This document shows positions 32,827-41,073 of a stretch of DNA of 64,000 nucleotides, in pieces. The DNA is from Collinsella sp. GTDB taxonomy: Bacteria > Actinomycetota > Coriobacteriia > Coriobacteriales > Coriobacteriaceae. The position numbers were made by a program, and so were the translations under genes. The notes below the pieces were generated by a model. That model was given only the letters and a program-made list of their open reading frames with translations, was not told the origin of the DNA and ran no database searches. The stretch is taken from positions 29,221 to 93,220 of the forward strand of contig DXZQ01000007.1 of NCBI GenBank assembly GCA_019419585.1, in the 5' to 3' direction. The first letter of the stretch is position 1. Each line of letters opens with the position of its first letter.

Positions 32827-35544
32827 TCAGTTGTTATTGCCGCCATCGAGCAATGCCTCAAAATCCTTCACCGGCATGGGGCGGTAGTAGAGGAAGCCCT
32901 GAGCGTAGCGGGCGCCCATTTGTCGTAGCATGTTCGCCTGCTCATTTGTCTCGACGCCTTCGACCACGACGGGCAGATGGAGCGACTGCGCCATTTCGAG
33001 CATCGATGAAATGATTTGCGTGCTGCGGCCTTGATCGCGGTCGGCGGGCACAAAGGTGCGGTCGAGCTTGATGACGTCGACGTTGACGTTCTTGAGCATC
33101 GCGAGCGTGGACTGACCGGTGCCAAAATCGTCCATATAGGTCGAGAAGCCGCGGGTGTGCAGATCTGCGGTCAGTTTATCCACGGCCTCGGATTCTCCCG
33201 TATAAGCCGTCTCGGTGATCTCGATACGCATGAGCTCGGGCGGTAGGTTGTATTGGGCGGCGAGCGCCCCCATATGTTCGGCAACGTCGCAGGCAAGGAT
33301 ATCCACGCGCGACACATTAAGCGAGACCGGAACCACGCGAAGACGGCGATCGAGACGCTCGCGAAGCCATATGGCGACACCCTGCCAAATGTACTTGTCG
33401 AGCGTCACTACAAAGCCGCTTTCCTCGAGTGCGGGGATAAACGTTGCGGGCGAAATGAGAGAGCCGTCCTTGTCAATCCAGCGGGTGAGTGCTTCGGCGC
33501 CAATGATCTCGCCGGTTTCCATATCGACCTGGGGCTGAAGGTAGTACGTGATGCGGCCGTTTGAGAGCGCGTACTGGAACTCGGTCAGCGTGCGGTGGAA
33601 CGCAATCTCGTGTTCATATTCCTCGGGGCGGAAAATAGCAATGCGCTCCTTGAAGTCGTTTTTGGCGCGTCGATTGGTAAACATGGCCTTTGCCTGCGCA
33701 TCGATGGCGATCTCCTCATTGGAGTCGATGGGGTAAACGCCCATGGACGGCCAAAAACCTACGCCGTCATCATGTCCGGCTACGGCCTCGCGAACGCGGT
33801 TGTAGATTTGACGGACGGTGTTGTGCTCAAAGGGGATGAGTACGCAAAAGTCATCTTGGCCCCAGTACCCTGCGACGCCCATATCGGCATTCTCGATGTC
33901 CTTGAGGACCGTGCCCACATCGGCGAGTACGCGGTCGCCCTCGGCCTGGCCGTGCCATTCATTAAACAGGCGCATGTGGCCCATGTCGACCGTGGCGATG
34001 CACCAGGTGCCGTCGCGCCTTGCCTCAAGAAATGCGTTGGCGCGCCGCATAAACTCGCTGGGTCGATAGAGGCCCGTGAGCGAGTCGATACGTTCGGCTA
34101 TGGCGCTTTTGCGCTCCGCCTCGGGTATGGGGAGGCTGTCGTTGGGAACAAGCCCGCCGGCCGTGCGAAGGCGACGGTCGAGTTCGCCTAAAACGGCGGT
34201 CGCTTGATGGGTTAAGTGCTCGTAAAAGGCCGGGACGACAAGGCAGACGGGAGTAATGGTGTCGCCTGCGATTCGAACAGGAGCGAAAACGGCCTCTTTA
34301 AGGTGGCGGGTCAGTTGCTCGAATGCCTCGTGGTCTAGGTCGTTGCTGAGCACGACGAACTGGACGCTTCGTGAACGGTAGACCCGGCTCCTGCCGCGGG
34401 TAATCGACAGCATGCGGCCTGCGTATTCGGCAAGCATGTTGTCGACAGCCTCGGCCCCGTAGAGCTCGTTGAGCTTTGTCGTGCCACGAACGCGCACCGC
34501 TATAAGCCCTGTCTCGCAACGATCGCGGCGGCAGGCGTCGACGGCGTTGGCCAGCATGCGCTGCGTTCCGAGGCCTGTGGCGGCGTCGACGGTTTCGGCA
34601 AGTGAGTGGTTGACGAGCTCGCCGACATAGAGCGAGGGGACATTTCCGTCGCCGTCGATACGAAACCCGCGAGCACGGCAAAGGACGTAGTCGCCGACGG
34701 CGTTGCGCACACGATACTGCATGACGCGACGGTGCTTGGTGCCGTTGTAGACTTGGTCGATGTCGTTGATGCAGGCCTCAAGGTCGTCGGGATGGACGCG
34801 CGTTTTCCAGTAATCGCGACAGTTGTCTATGTGCTCCGAGGGAAGGCCAAGATCGCGCAAGGCGCCTTGTGACCAAAGGGTGCGATGTTTGTCCAAGTTC
34901 TCGATAAAGAAATAACGGCCCTCGTTGAGCATCGAAAAGGCGTCAAAAATTCGATCGCTTATTTCGAAGTCGTCGGCGTGAACTTGCGTGATATTGCGTC
35001 GATCGAGGTGCATGGCGTGACGTAGCTTGTAGTCGTACATGCGATGGTCGGCATCGAGCGTCATGCGATTGGAAGCTTCGCCCAGGGCGGGGTCGGCATG
35101 TGACACTCCATAGCTAAACGAGTGAGGCATCTCGGAATCGTTGTTTTTGAGCAGAACCGTTCGGCAGTGTTCCAGACGTTCGGCGAGGTCGTCCTCGGTT
35201 GCAATCGTAGATAGGATGGCAAACTCGTCGCCGCCTATGCGAAACGCCGCTTCGCCCACCTTCATATACAGCTTAAGATAGAGACTTACCTGCAAGATAT
35301 AGCGGTTGCCCTCGTCATGCCCAAAGACGTCGTTGCAGTGCTTGAGATTGTCGATATCGATGAACGCCATGGTAACGGGGGCGTCCTGCTCCCAGAGCTC
35401 CTCGAGGGAACGGGCAAAGCCGCCACGGTTGCCAAGCCCGGTAAGCTGGTCGGTAAAGGCCGTCCTGATCAGATCCTCCTGACGCTCGAGAAGGTCACGG
35501 ACGGTCTTTTCGAGCGTTTCGGTGTAATTGCTGACAGTATCCAT
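32827..35544 (-). CDS. Bifunctional c-di-GMP protein: GGDEF - PAS - GGDEF-like - GGDEF-like - EAL
   Basis: This 905-residue protein has an N-terminal coiled region and an intact GGDEF domain (RIGGDEF, 102-108). A PAS domain, a degenerate GGDEF and a third GGDEF fold with GQDDF instead of GGDEF follow. The C-terminal EAL domain has GAEALTRW, IEITETA, MDDFGTG, KLDRTF, EGVET and QGFLYYRP. The EAL residues needed for phosphodiesterase activity are visible. It may therefore both make and degrade c-di-GMP. It shares its first 500 residues in kind with the adjacent 509-residue cyclase. Confidence 0.88.
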   Translation of the reverse strand: MDTVSNYTETLEKTVRDLLERQEDLIRTAFTDQLTGLGNRGGFARSLEELWEQDAPVTMAFIDIDNLKHCNDVFGHDEGNRYILQVSLYLKLYMKVGEAAFRIGGDEFAILSTIATEDDLAERLEHCRTVLLKNNDSEMPHSFSYGVSHADPALGEASNRMTLDADHRMYDYKLRHAMHLDRRNITQVHADDFEISDRIFDAFSMLNEGRYFFIENLDKHRTLWSQGALRDLGLPSEHIDNCRDYWKTRVHPDDLEACINDIDQVYNGTKHRRVMQYRVRNAVGDYVLCRARGFRIDGDGNVPSLYVGELVNHSLAETVDAATGLGTQRMLANAVDACRRDRCETGLIAVRVRGTTKLNELYGAEAVDNMLAEYAGRMLSITRGRSRVYRSRSVQFVVLSNDLDHEAFEQLTRHLKEAVFAPVRIAGDTITPVCLVVPAFYEHLTHQATAVLGELDRRLRTAGGLVPNDSLPIPEAERKSAIAERIDSLTGLYRPSEFMRRANAFLEARRDGTWCIATVDMGHMRLFNEWHGQAEGDRVLADVGTVLKDIENADMGVAGYWGQDDFCVLIPFEHNTVRQIYNRVREAVAGHDDGVGFWPSMGVYPIDSNEEIAIDAQAKAMFTNRRAKNDFKERIAIFRPEEYEHEIAFHRTLTEFQYALSNGRITYYLQPQVDMETGEIIGAEALTRWIDKDGSLISPATFIPALEESGFVVTLDKYIWQGVAIWLRERLDRRLRVVPVSLNVSRVDILACDVAEHMGALAAQYNLPPELMRIEITETAYTGESEAVDKLTADLHTRGFSTYMDDFGTGQSTLAMLKNVNVDVIKLDRTFVPADRDQGRSTQIISSMLEMAQSLHLPVVVEGVETNEQANMLRQMGARYAQGFLYYRPMPVKDFEALLDGGNNN

Positions 35545-35868
35545 GTTCTAAGCGGCTTTCTGAGGTCGGGGCGGATTGCGTCGGGCGAGCTCGTTGTGTA
35601 CACGCGACGTTGCTCGGCGTTTTGCGTGTATCCAGGCCCCCGCCTTGCCGCGTTGTTGAGTTAATTTGCCGGCCAATGTTCGCTGTTGATAACAGCTGAG
35701 TAGTGTAAACAACAGTGCACAATTATATATGGGTGCACATGCTGTGGGCGGCTATTATTCGACAAGCGGCAGCGCGACGATGCGATGCTCGATATAAATG
35801 CGACTGAGTCGATATATGTTGGCGGGTATACTTGTTCCGCTTTAAAACACGGGAACGGAGATGGTCGC
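35545..35868. promoter_or_regulatory. Promoter gap between the c-di-GMP gene and the patatin gene
   Basis: No ORF is credible here. The gap holds two GTGCAC sites (35715-35720 and 35733-35738) 12 bp apart around AATTATATATGG. A likely -10 for the patatin gene is TATACT at 35827-35832. Nothing else was recognised. Confidence 0.4.
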
Positions 35869-36738
35869 ATGGCACAGCCAGACACGACGCGCACGGTGGG
35901 GCTTGCGCTCGAGGGGGGCGGCTACCGCGGTATGTATACGGCGGGCGTGCTCGACGTATGGATGGAGCACGGCTTAACCTGCGACCATATGGTGGGTGTC
36001 TCGGCGGGCGCGGCGTTTGGCTACAACTTTAAATCGCGCCAGATCGGCCGCGCCATTCGCTACAACAAGGCCTATTGCGCCGACAAGCGCTATGCGAGCG
36101 TGACGAGCTGGTTGCGAACCGGCGATATGTTCAATGCCGAGTTTGCCTATCATGAGGTACCCATCGAGCGCGATCCCATCGATCTGGAGGCATATCGCGC
36201 CTGCCCCATGCGGTTTACGTGCGTATGTACCGATCTTAAGACGGGGCAGGCCGTCTACCATGACCTGCCCTATGGCGACGAGCGCGATATTGAGTGGATC
36301 CGGGCGTCGTCGGCGATTCCCGTGGCGACGCGTCCTGTTGCCATCGAGGGCCGTAAGTACTTGGATGGCGGTGTTGCCGATTCCATTCCCAGCGCTTGGC
36401 TGTTTGCGCAGGGCTATGATCGCAACGTGGTGGTGCTGACGCAGCCGGCAGGCTTTGTAAAGCAGCCCAATAGCGTGATGCCTATGCTGCGTCGCGTGTA
36501 TCGTCACTATCCGGAGTTTGTTGCGGCGCTTGAGCATCGGCACGAGGTCTACAATGCCACGCTCGATGACCTGGCGCGTCGCGAAGCCGCTGGCGAGATC
36601 TTTGTGGTGCGGCCGAGCGAATCGGTGAAGGTGCCGTCGCTGTGCCGCGAGCCCGATGAACTCGAGCGCATCTACCAGATCGGCCGTCGCGATGCGGAGG
36701 CGACGTTGCCCGCGCTGGAAGCGTATCTGGCGGGGTAG
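35869..36738 (+). CDS. Patatin-like phospholipase (RssA/YjjU type)
   Basis: This 289-residue protein has the oxyanion loop GGGYRG at 16-21, the nucleophile elbow GVSAG with Ser45, and the catalytic Asp in YLDGGVADS. That completes the Ser-Asp dyad of the family. It is of the short bacterial YjjU type, without a signal peptide. Lipid acyl hydrolase activity is likely and the substrate unknown. The ATG at 35869 is preferred over 35785 because the family N-terminus starts there and GGAGATGG lies before it. Confidence 0.85.
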   Translation: MAQPDTTRTVGLALEGGGYRGMYTAGVLDVWMEHGLTCDHMVGVSAGAAFGYNFKSRQIGRAIRYNKAYCADKRYASVTSWLRTGDMFNAEFAYHEVPIERDPIDLEAYRACPMRFTCVCTDLKTGQAVYHDLPYGDERDIEWIRASSAIPVATRPVAIEGRKYLDGGVADSIPSAWLFAQGYDRNVVVLTQPAGFVKQPNSVMPMLRRVYRHYPEFVAALEHRHEVYNATLDDLARREAAGEIFVVRPSESVKVPSLCREPDELERIYQIGRRDAEATLPALEAYLAG

Positions 36739-36747
36739 GGACTACGC

Positions 36748-36858
36748 CGGAAACTGCATCCCGTAATCAGCGTTCAGACTGGGACGCAGTTTCCCGCTGG
36801 TCCTCTATGCGGAAAGCGCATCCCAGAATGGACGTCCAAACTGGGATGCGCTTTCCGC
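36748..36858. repeat. Two related hairpins with GGAAA-GCATCCC arms
   Basis: Hairpin 1 has arms at 36748-36762 and 36781-36795. Hairpin 2 has perfect 18-bp arms at 36809-36826 and 36841-36858 (GCGGAAAGCGCATCCCAG). The hairpins share the motif CGGAAA-C/G-GCATCCC. They fill the gap between convergent patatin and thiE. Confidence 0.75.
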
Positions 36859-36900
36859 TCTTGAAGATATGAGGCTGCGGAGCAGCTGCTCGGCATGGGC

Positions 36901-37596
36901 CTATGCCTGCTGCCAGGTATCGACGAGCTCCTTGGCTGCGGCGTAGGGGTCGTCGGCACTGCAGACGGCGCTCACCACAAAGAAGCCGTCGACGCCGGTA
37001 GTCTTGAGCTGCGGCAGATCGGCCGTTTTGACGCCGCCGCCCACCACAATGGGCACGGGGCTTGCTGCATGGAGGGCAGCCAGGTCCTCAAAGCTCTTGG
37101 TGATGATGGAGCCGTCGGCTGCGCGTCCGCAGTCGCGCTTGGTCTCGGTCTCGTGGAGCGGGCCCACGCCCAGGTAATCGACCAGGCTCATGTCGGCGGT
37201 CTTGACGTACTCGAGCATCTCCTCGCAGCGGGCCGAAAGACCCACGATGGCATCGGGGCCCAGAAGCTTGCGGCAGACCTCGACGGGAATATCGCTCTGG
37301 CCCACGTGCACGCCGTCGACAGCGATACCCTGCTCGCGCGCGGCGAGTACACAGTCAAGGCGGTCGTCGATCAGCAGGGCGACCTGCCCGGTCTTGCCGG
37401 CCTGTGCGATAGCCTGCGCGGCATCGCCCGTCAGCGCGATGATCTCGCGGGCGCTTGCCACCTTGGAGCGCACTTGGATGCAGGTGAAGCCGGCGTCGAG
37501 TGCCTGGGCTACCACATCGCCCACGGGGCGTCCGAGGGTGTTTTCGGGGCCGAGTACCAGATAGGCCGAGATATCAAGGTTGTCGCGGATACTCAT
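36901..37596 (-). CDS. thiE: Thiamine phosphate synthase
   Basis: This 231-residue TIM-barrel enzyme joins HMP-PP and the thiazole phosphate to thiamine monophosphate. Visible landmarks are IQVRSK (diphosphate site), LLIDDRLD, VDGVHVGQSDI and the C-terminal VVGGGVKTADLPQL. It is the last gene of the TPP-riboswitch operon and overlaps the preceding gene by 4 bp. The start at 37596 follows GAGGAAG. Confidence 0.93.
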   Translation of the reverse strand: MSIRDNLDISAYLVLGPENTLGRPVGDVVAQALDAGFTCIQVRSKVASAREIIALTGDAAQAIAQAGKTGQVALLIDDRLDCVLAAREQGIAVDGVHVGQSDIPVEVCRKLLGPDAIVGLSARCEEMLEYVKTADMSLVDYLGVGPLHETETKRDCGRAADGSIITKSFEDLAALHAASPVPIVVGGGVKTADLPQLKTTGVDGFFVVSAVCSADDPYAAAKELVDTWQQA

Positions 37597-37934
37597 CGTG
37601 CTTCCTCCTGCTTTTTGATCTGCGCTTCCATGCGCTCGAGCTTGCCGGTCATGGTGTCGGTAAAACCGGGTCGAATATCGGCTTTGAGCACGACTTCGGT
37701 GCGGATGCCCTTGCTCGCCAACACAAAGGTCGCGTCGCGCACGACCTGCATGACTTCGTCCCAGTCGCCCTCGATCTCGGTGAACATCGAGGTGGTGCGG
37801 TTGGGAAGGCCGCTCTCGCGAATGACGCGTACGACCTCGGCGACCTCGGCGGACAGCTCGTCGCCGGTGCCGCACGGGGCGATGGCTACGGCGACGAGCG
37901 TGTTCATACCGGCATTGGTTGCGGGCTCGGACAT
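37593..37934 (-). CDS. Thiamine-binding protein, MTH1187/YkoF-like (DUF77)
   Basis: This 113-residue ferredoxin-like protein has the MTH1187 pattern: VAVAIAPCGTGDELSAEVAEVVRVIRESG, then TTSMFTEIEGDWDEVMQVV. Family members bind thiamine or HMP and often sit in thiamine operons without being enzymes. It sits between thiM and thiE and overlaps thiE by 4 bp. GAGGAGG lies inside the end of thiM. Confidence 0.85.
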   Translation of the reverse strand: MSEPATNAGMNTLVAVAIAPCGTGDELSAEVAEVVRVIRESGLPNRTTSMFTEIEGDWDEVMQVVRDATFVLASKGIRTEVVLKADIRPGFTDTMTGKLERMEAQIKKQEEAR

Positions 37935-37937
37935 GCC

Positions 37938-38777
37938 CTATGCCTCCTCGAGCTCGAGTTGGTTGTCGGCAATGTCCCGGGCGGTTGCGCGGTAGAGCTC
38001 GTCGATAAAGGCGACCTTAAAGCTTGCCGGGGCATCGGCAACGGCGGCGGCACGCGTGCCGGCAACGTTGTAGGCGGCGGTGCCGCAGATGGCCGCCGTA
38101 AACGGGTCGGCGGCGCAGGCATACACGGCCAGCACGCCGCCCTGCGAGCAACCGCAGCCGGTGATCTTGGACATGAGCGGGCTGCCGCCGTGGGACTTGG
38201 CCACGGTCGTGCCGTCGGTAATCAGGTCGACTTCGCCCGAGACCACCACGGCGCCGCCGGTGAAGCGGGCGAGAGCCACGGCGGCATCGCGGGCGGCGTC
38301 GACCGTGTCGGTGGTATCGACACCGCGTACGCGGCTCAGATCGGCCGCCTCGCCCTCAAGACCCCACAGGCCGGCAAGTGCGATAATCTCGGAAGCGTTG
38401 CCACGAACGATGGCGGGTTTGTACTGCTTGAGTTCGCCTACCAGCTGGGTGCGCAGGCTGCCGATGCCCAGGCCCACCGGATCGAGCACCCAGGGCTTGC
38501 CGGCGTCGTGTGCCGCCTTGGCCGCGCGGGGAATCGTCTGCTCGTAGATGGGGAAGAGCGTGCCCATGTTGAGATAGACGGCGCCGCCGCCGGCAACGAG
38601 TGCCTCGCCCTCGTCGGGCAGATAGACCATGGCGGCCGAACCACCCACGGCGAGCTGCGCGTTGGCGACAAAGTCAATCGTTACCGTGTTGGTGATGGAG
38701 CCTGCCATGGGATTGGTGGCGCGAATCTCCTCCACGGCCTTTACCACATGCTGCTTAAGCTGTTCCGAATCAATCAC
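37938..38777 (-). CDS. thiM: Hydroxyethylthiazole kinase
   Basis: This 279-residue ribokinase-like enzyme phosphorylates salvaged thiazole. It shows ITNTVTIDFVANAQLAVGGSAAM near the N-terminus and the catalytic KITGCGCSQGG (ThiM-type G-x-G-C). The start is the GTG at 38777 with AAGGAGG eight bases upstream. An ATG in the gap is out of frame. The leader holds a TPP riboswitch and terminator. With ThiE downstream but no ThiC or ThiG in sight, the operon looks built for salvage. Confidence 0.93.
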   Translation of the reverse strand: MIDSEQLKQHVVKAVEEIRATNPMAGSITNTVTIDFVANAQLAVGGSAAMVYLPDEGEALVAGGGAVYLNMGTLFPIYEQTIPRAAKAAHDAGKPWVLDPVGLGIGSLRTQLVGELKQYKPAIVRGNASEIIALAGLWGLEGEAADLSRVRGVDTTDTVDAARDAAVALARFTGGAVVVSGEVDLITDGTTVAKSHGGSPLMSKITGCGCSQGGVLAVYACAADPFTAAICGTAAYNVAGTRAAAVADAPASFKVAFIDELYRATARDIADNQLELEEA

Positions 38778-38799
38778 TGCACATGCCTCCTTGGCATAG

Positions 38800-38830
38800 A
38801 AAAGGGGCGCTGTGCATAGACAGCGCCCCT
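38800..38830 (-). terminator. Riboswitch expression-platform terminator of the thi operon
   Basis: On the minus strand AGGGGCGCTGT pairs with ACAGCGCCCCT and TTTT follows. It sits between the TPP aptamer and the thiM ribosome site, so premature termination is the expected mechanism. Confidence 0.88.
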
Positions 38831-38842
38831 GCAAAGGCGGCA

Positions 38843-38933
38843 TGCTCCCTACGCCAGCATTAACTGACAGGTTCAAAGGATTGGGCCCCATGCCCTCTCA
38901 GCCTTGTGGTTTGCACCGCCGGCACTCCCGCAT
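38843..38933 (-). promoter_or_regulatory. TPP riboswitch (THI element)
   Basis: On the minus strand the aptamer shows its hallmark sequences in order: GGGAGUGCC, CUGAGAGGG, the ACCUG segment after CUUUGA, GUUAAUGC and GCGUAGGGAGC. It controls thiM, the thiamine-binding gene and thiE through the terminator directly downstream. Confidence 0.95.
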
Positions 38934-38960
38934 CGAATCTGTTGTTCCCTATACTAGCGC

Positions 38961-39062
38961 ACCTGCCAAAAAGGGACAGGTTTATTTTGGCAGGTAACAA
39001 CTGGGGCTTTGCGTTTTCCCAGATAAAACCTGCCAATATAAACCTGTCTCTTTTTGGCAGGT
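38961..39062. repeat. Inverted doublet of the AAAAAGGGACAGGTTTATTTTGG repeat
   Basis: The left copy at 38961-38995 and the inverted right copy at 39028-39062 are near-perfect complements, each starting ACCTGCC at the outside. The 32-bp spacer contains CTGGGGC...CCCAG. Two head-to-head copies make a REPIN-like unit; single copies stand at 14901-14950 and 56871-56920. It lies between the thi leader and the HAD gene. Confidence 0.82.
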
Positions 39063-39102
39063 CGGTACAATAGACGGGATTAAGAATGACCGAGGGGGCC
39101 TT

Positions 39103-40011
39103 ATGATTAAACTTGTGCTGACCGATATGGACGATACGCTGATTCCAGCCGGGCATGACGGCGCCAGCGACTACGCCATCGAGGGCATTCATGCCATGCA
39201 GGCGGCGGGTCTGCACTTTGGCCCGGTTTCGGGTCGCCAGCCCTCCGCGATGGGCTGGATGTTCCGCAATCGCGCCGAGTGCTTCTCGACCGGCGCGTTC
39301 TGCAACGGCCAGGTCATGTTTGTGGACGGCGAGGTGGTAGCCTCGCATGCGACCGACAATGCCGCCCTTATACGCTTGGCTGACTACTTGGAGCAAGAGA
39401 CCGACGATACGTATCTGAAGGTCTACGGCTTGGGTGATGACTTTTGGGGCAACGATGCCTATTGTGTGACGAGCGACCCCGAGCGTGTGCGCCGCGCCAT
39501 GGAGTCGGGCGGCAACGCATGGCTCAAGGGCGAAGAGGCCCCGTGCCGTCCTGTCGTCGATGATGCGCCGGTGTTCAAGGCGAATATCTGGAGCGCTCGT
39601 TCGCGCGAAGAGCTCGCTGAGCTACGTGAGCGCGTTGCCGCTGAGGTGCCGGAACTCTCGCTCGTGTTTCCCAACAATCGTGTGCGCCTGTTCGACATTC
39701 TTCCAGCAGGTTGGGACAAGGGTTGCGCTGCGCTGGAGCTGGCGCGTGCTTTGGACCTGACGTCCGACGAGGTGGCCGTATTTGGCGATTCCGATAACGA
39801 CCTGCCCATGATCGGTGCCGTCCCCAACTCCGTTGCAGTCGCCAATGCCAACGAGGCCGTCACGGCTGCCGCGCGCTGGCATATCGGCGCTGCGGCAGAC
39901 GATGCGGTTGCCGGGGCTCTGCATCAGATTGCCGCCTGCGCCGCGACGGGGGAGATGCCGTCGTTTATGCGTCAGGCAGATGCGGCGGGTTCGGGTATCG
40001 CGGACGTCTAG
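39103..40011 (+). CDS. HAD-superfamily hydrolase, Cof type (IIB)
   Basis: This 302-residue phosphatase has motif I DMDDT at 8-12, motif II in VSGRQ, the IIB cap domain, motif III Lys in GWDKG and motif IV FGDSDNDLPMI. Cof-type members dephosphorylate sugar phosphates, FMN or similar; the substrate is unknown. It is followed 10 bp later by a LysR gene on the same strand. Confidence 0.88.
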   Translation: MIKLVLTDMDDTLIPAGHDGASDYAIEGIHAMQAAGLHFGPVSGRQPSAMGWMFRNRAECFSTGAFCNGQVMFVDGEVVASHATDNAALIRLADYLEQETDDTYLKVYGLGDDFWGNDAYCVTSDPERVRRAMESGGNAWLKGEEAPCRPVVDDAPVFKANIWSARSREELAELRERVAAEVPELSLVFPNNRVRLFDILPAGWDKGCAALELARALDLTSDEVAVFGDSDNDLPMIGAVPNSVAVANANEAVTAAARWHIGAAADDAVAGALHQIAACAATGEMPSFMRQADAAGSGIADV

Positions 40012-40021
40012 GGAGGCCATC

Positions 40022-40918
40022 ATGAAGCTTCAACAGCTCAGGTATGTCGTCAAAGTTGCCGAATGCGGCAGCATCACCGAGGCCTCGCGCCGGCTCTTTG
40101 TGTCGCAGCCTTCGATTACCGCGTCGATCCGCGATCTCGAAAACGAGATGGGTGTGCACATCTTTGAGCGCACCAACAAGGGTGTCATTGTGTCCGAGGA
40201 GGGCGAGACCTTCTTGGGCTACGCGCGCCAGGTGCTCGACCAGGCGGATCTGCTCGAAGGCAAGTACAAGGGCGAGTCCGAGCAGGTGCCGCACTTTAGT
40301 GTGAGCTGCCAGCATTATTCCTTTGCCGTTAACGCGTTTGTCGATGTGATCCGTGAGTTCGATGCCGCGCGCTATGACTTTACCCTGCGCGAGGAGCAGA
40401 CTCACGAGATTATCGAGGACGTCGCGCATATGAAAAGCGAACTGGGCATCCTGTACTTATCCGAGCATAACCGCGAGGTTATCGAGCGCATGCTGGCGGC
40501 CAACGAGCTCGTATTCGAGGGGCTTTTCTGCGCCACGCCGCATGTCTTCGTCTGTGCCGACCATCCGCTGGCGGCCCGCTCCAGCGTGACGCTCGAGGAC
40601 TTGGAAGACTACCCGTTCCTGTCCTACGAGCAGGGCAGTTACAACTCGTTTTACTATTCCGAGGAGCTGACCTCGACGTTTGAGCGTCGCAAGAATATCC
40701 GCGTGCGCGACCGTGCGACGCTATTCAACCTGGCTATGGGCCTTAACGGCTACACGGTGTGTTCGGGCGTGATCAGCCACGAACTCAACGGCCCCGGTAT
40801 TATCTCGATTCCGCTCGACGTGGACGAGTACATGGAGATTGGCATCATTACGCGCAAGAACACGACGCTCACGCGCTACGGTCGGGCCTATATCGACGCG
40901 ATTCGTCAGCATATCTAG
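40022..40918 (+). CDS. LysR-family transcriptional regulator
   Basis: This 298-residue regulator has an HTH at about 1-60 (MKLQQLRYVVKVAECGSITEASRRLFVSQPSITASIRDLENEMG), then a substrate-binding domain. The opening is of the CysB/CynR kind. It lies directly upstream, in the same direction, of a MetE-C-like methyltransferase. A perfect inverted repeat between them (40966-40986) suggests that it controls that gene. A sulfur or methionine signal is inference. AGGGAGG precedes the ATG. Confidence 0.9.
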   Translation: MKLQQLRYVVKVAECGSITEASRRLFVSQPSITASIRDLENEMGVHIFERTNKGVIVSEEGETFLGYARQVLDQADLLEGKYKGESEQVPHFSVSCQHYSFAVNAFVDVIREFDAARYDFTLREEQTHEIIEDVAHMKSELGILYLSEHNREVIERMLAANELVFEGLFCATPHVFVCADHPLAARSSVTLEDLEDYPFLSYEQGSYNSFYYSEELTSTFERRKNIRVRDRATLFNLAMGLNGYTVCSGVISHELNGPGIISIPLDVDEYMEIGIITRKNTTLTRYGRAYIDAIRQHI

Positions 40919-40965
40919 GCTGCTGTGCTCTCCACGGTTCAAGTCCCTTTATGGCAGTCCAGACT

Positions 40966-40986
40966 GATATAGGAAGCATCTATATC
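40966..40986 (+). promoter_or_regulatory. Putative LysR operator upstream of the MetE-like gene
   Basis: GATATAG and CTATATC are perfect 7-bp arms 7 bp apart, with the T-N11-A core of LysR sites. A/T-rich promoter-like sequence (TTATAAACGTATATTTTA) follows. Confidence 0.5.
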
Positions 40987-41073
40987 AAACTGTTATAAAC
41001 GTATATTTTACGATGGCCATATGAGCGCTCATACTCTGTCCCAGTAAAGCAACCAATGCAAAGGGAGATATCT

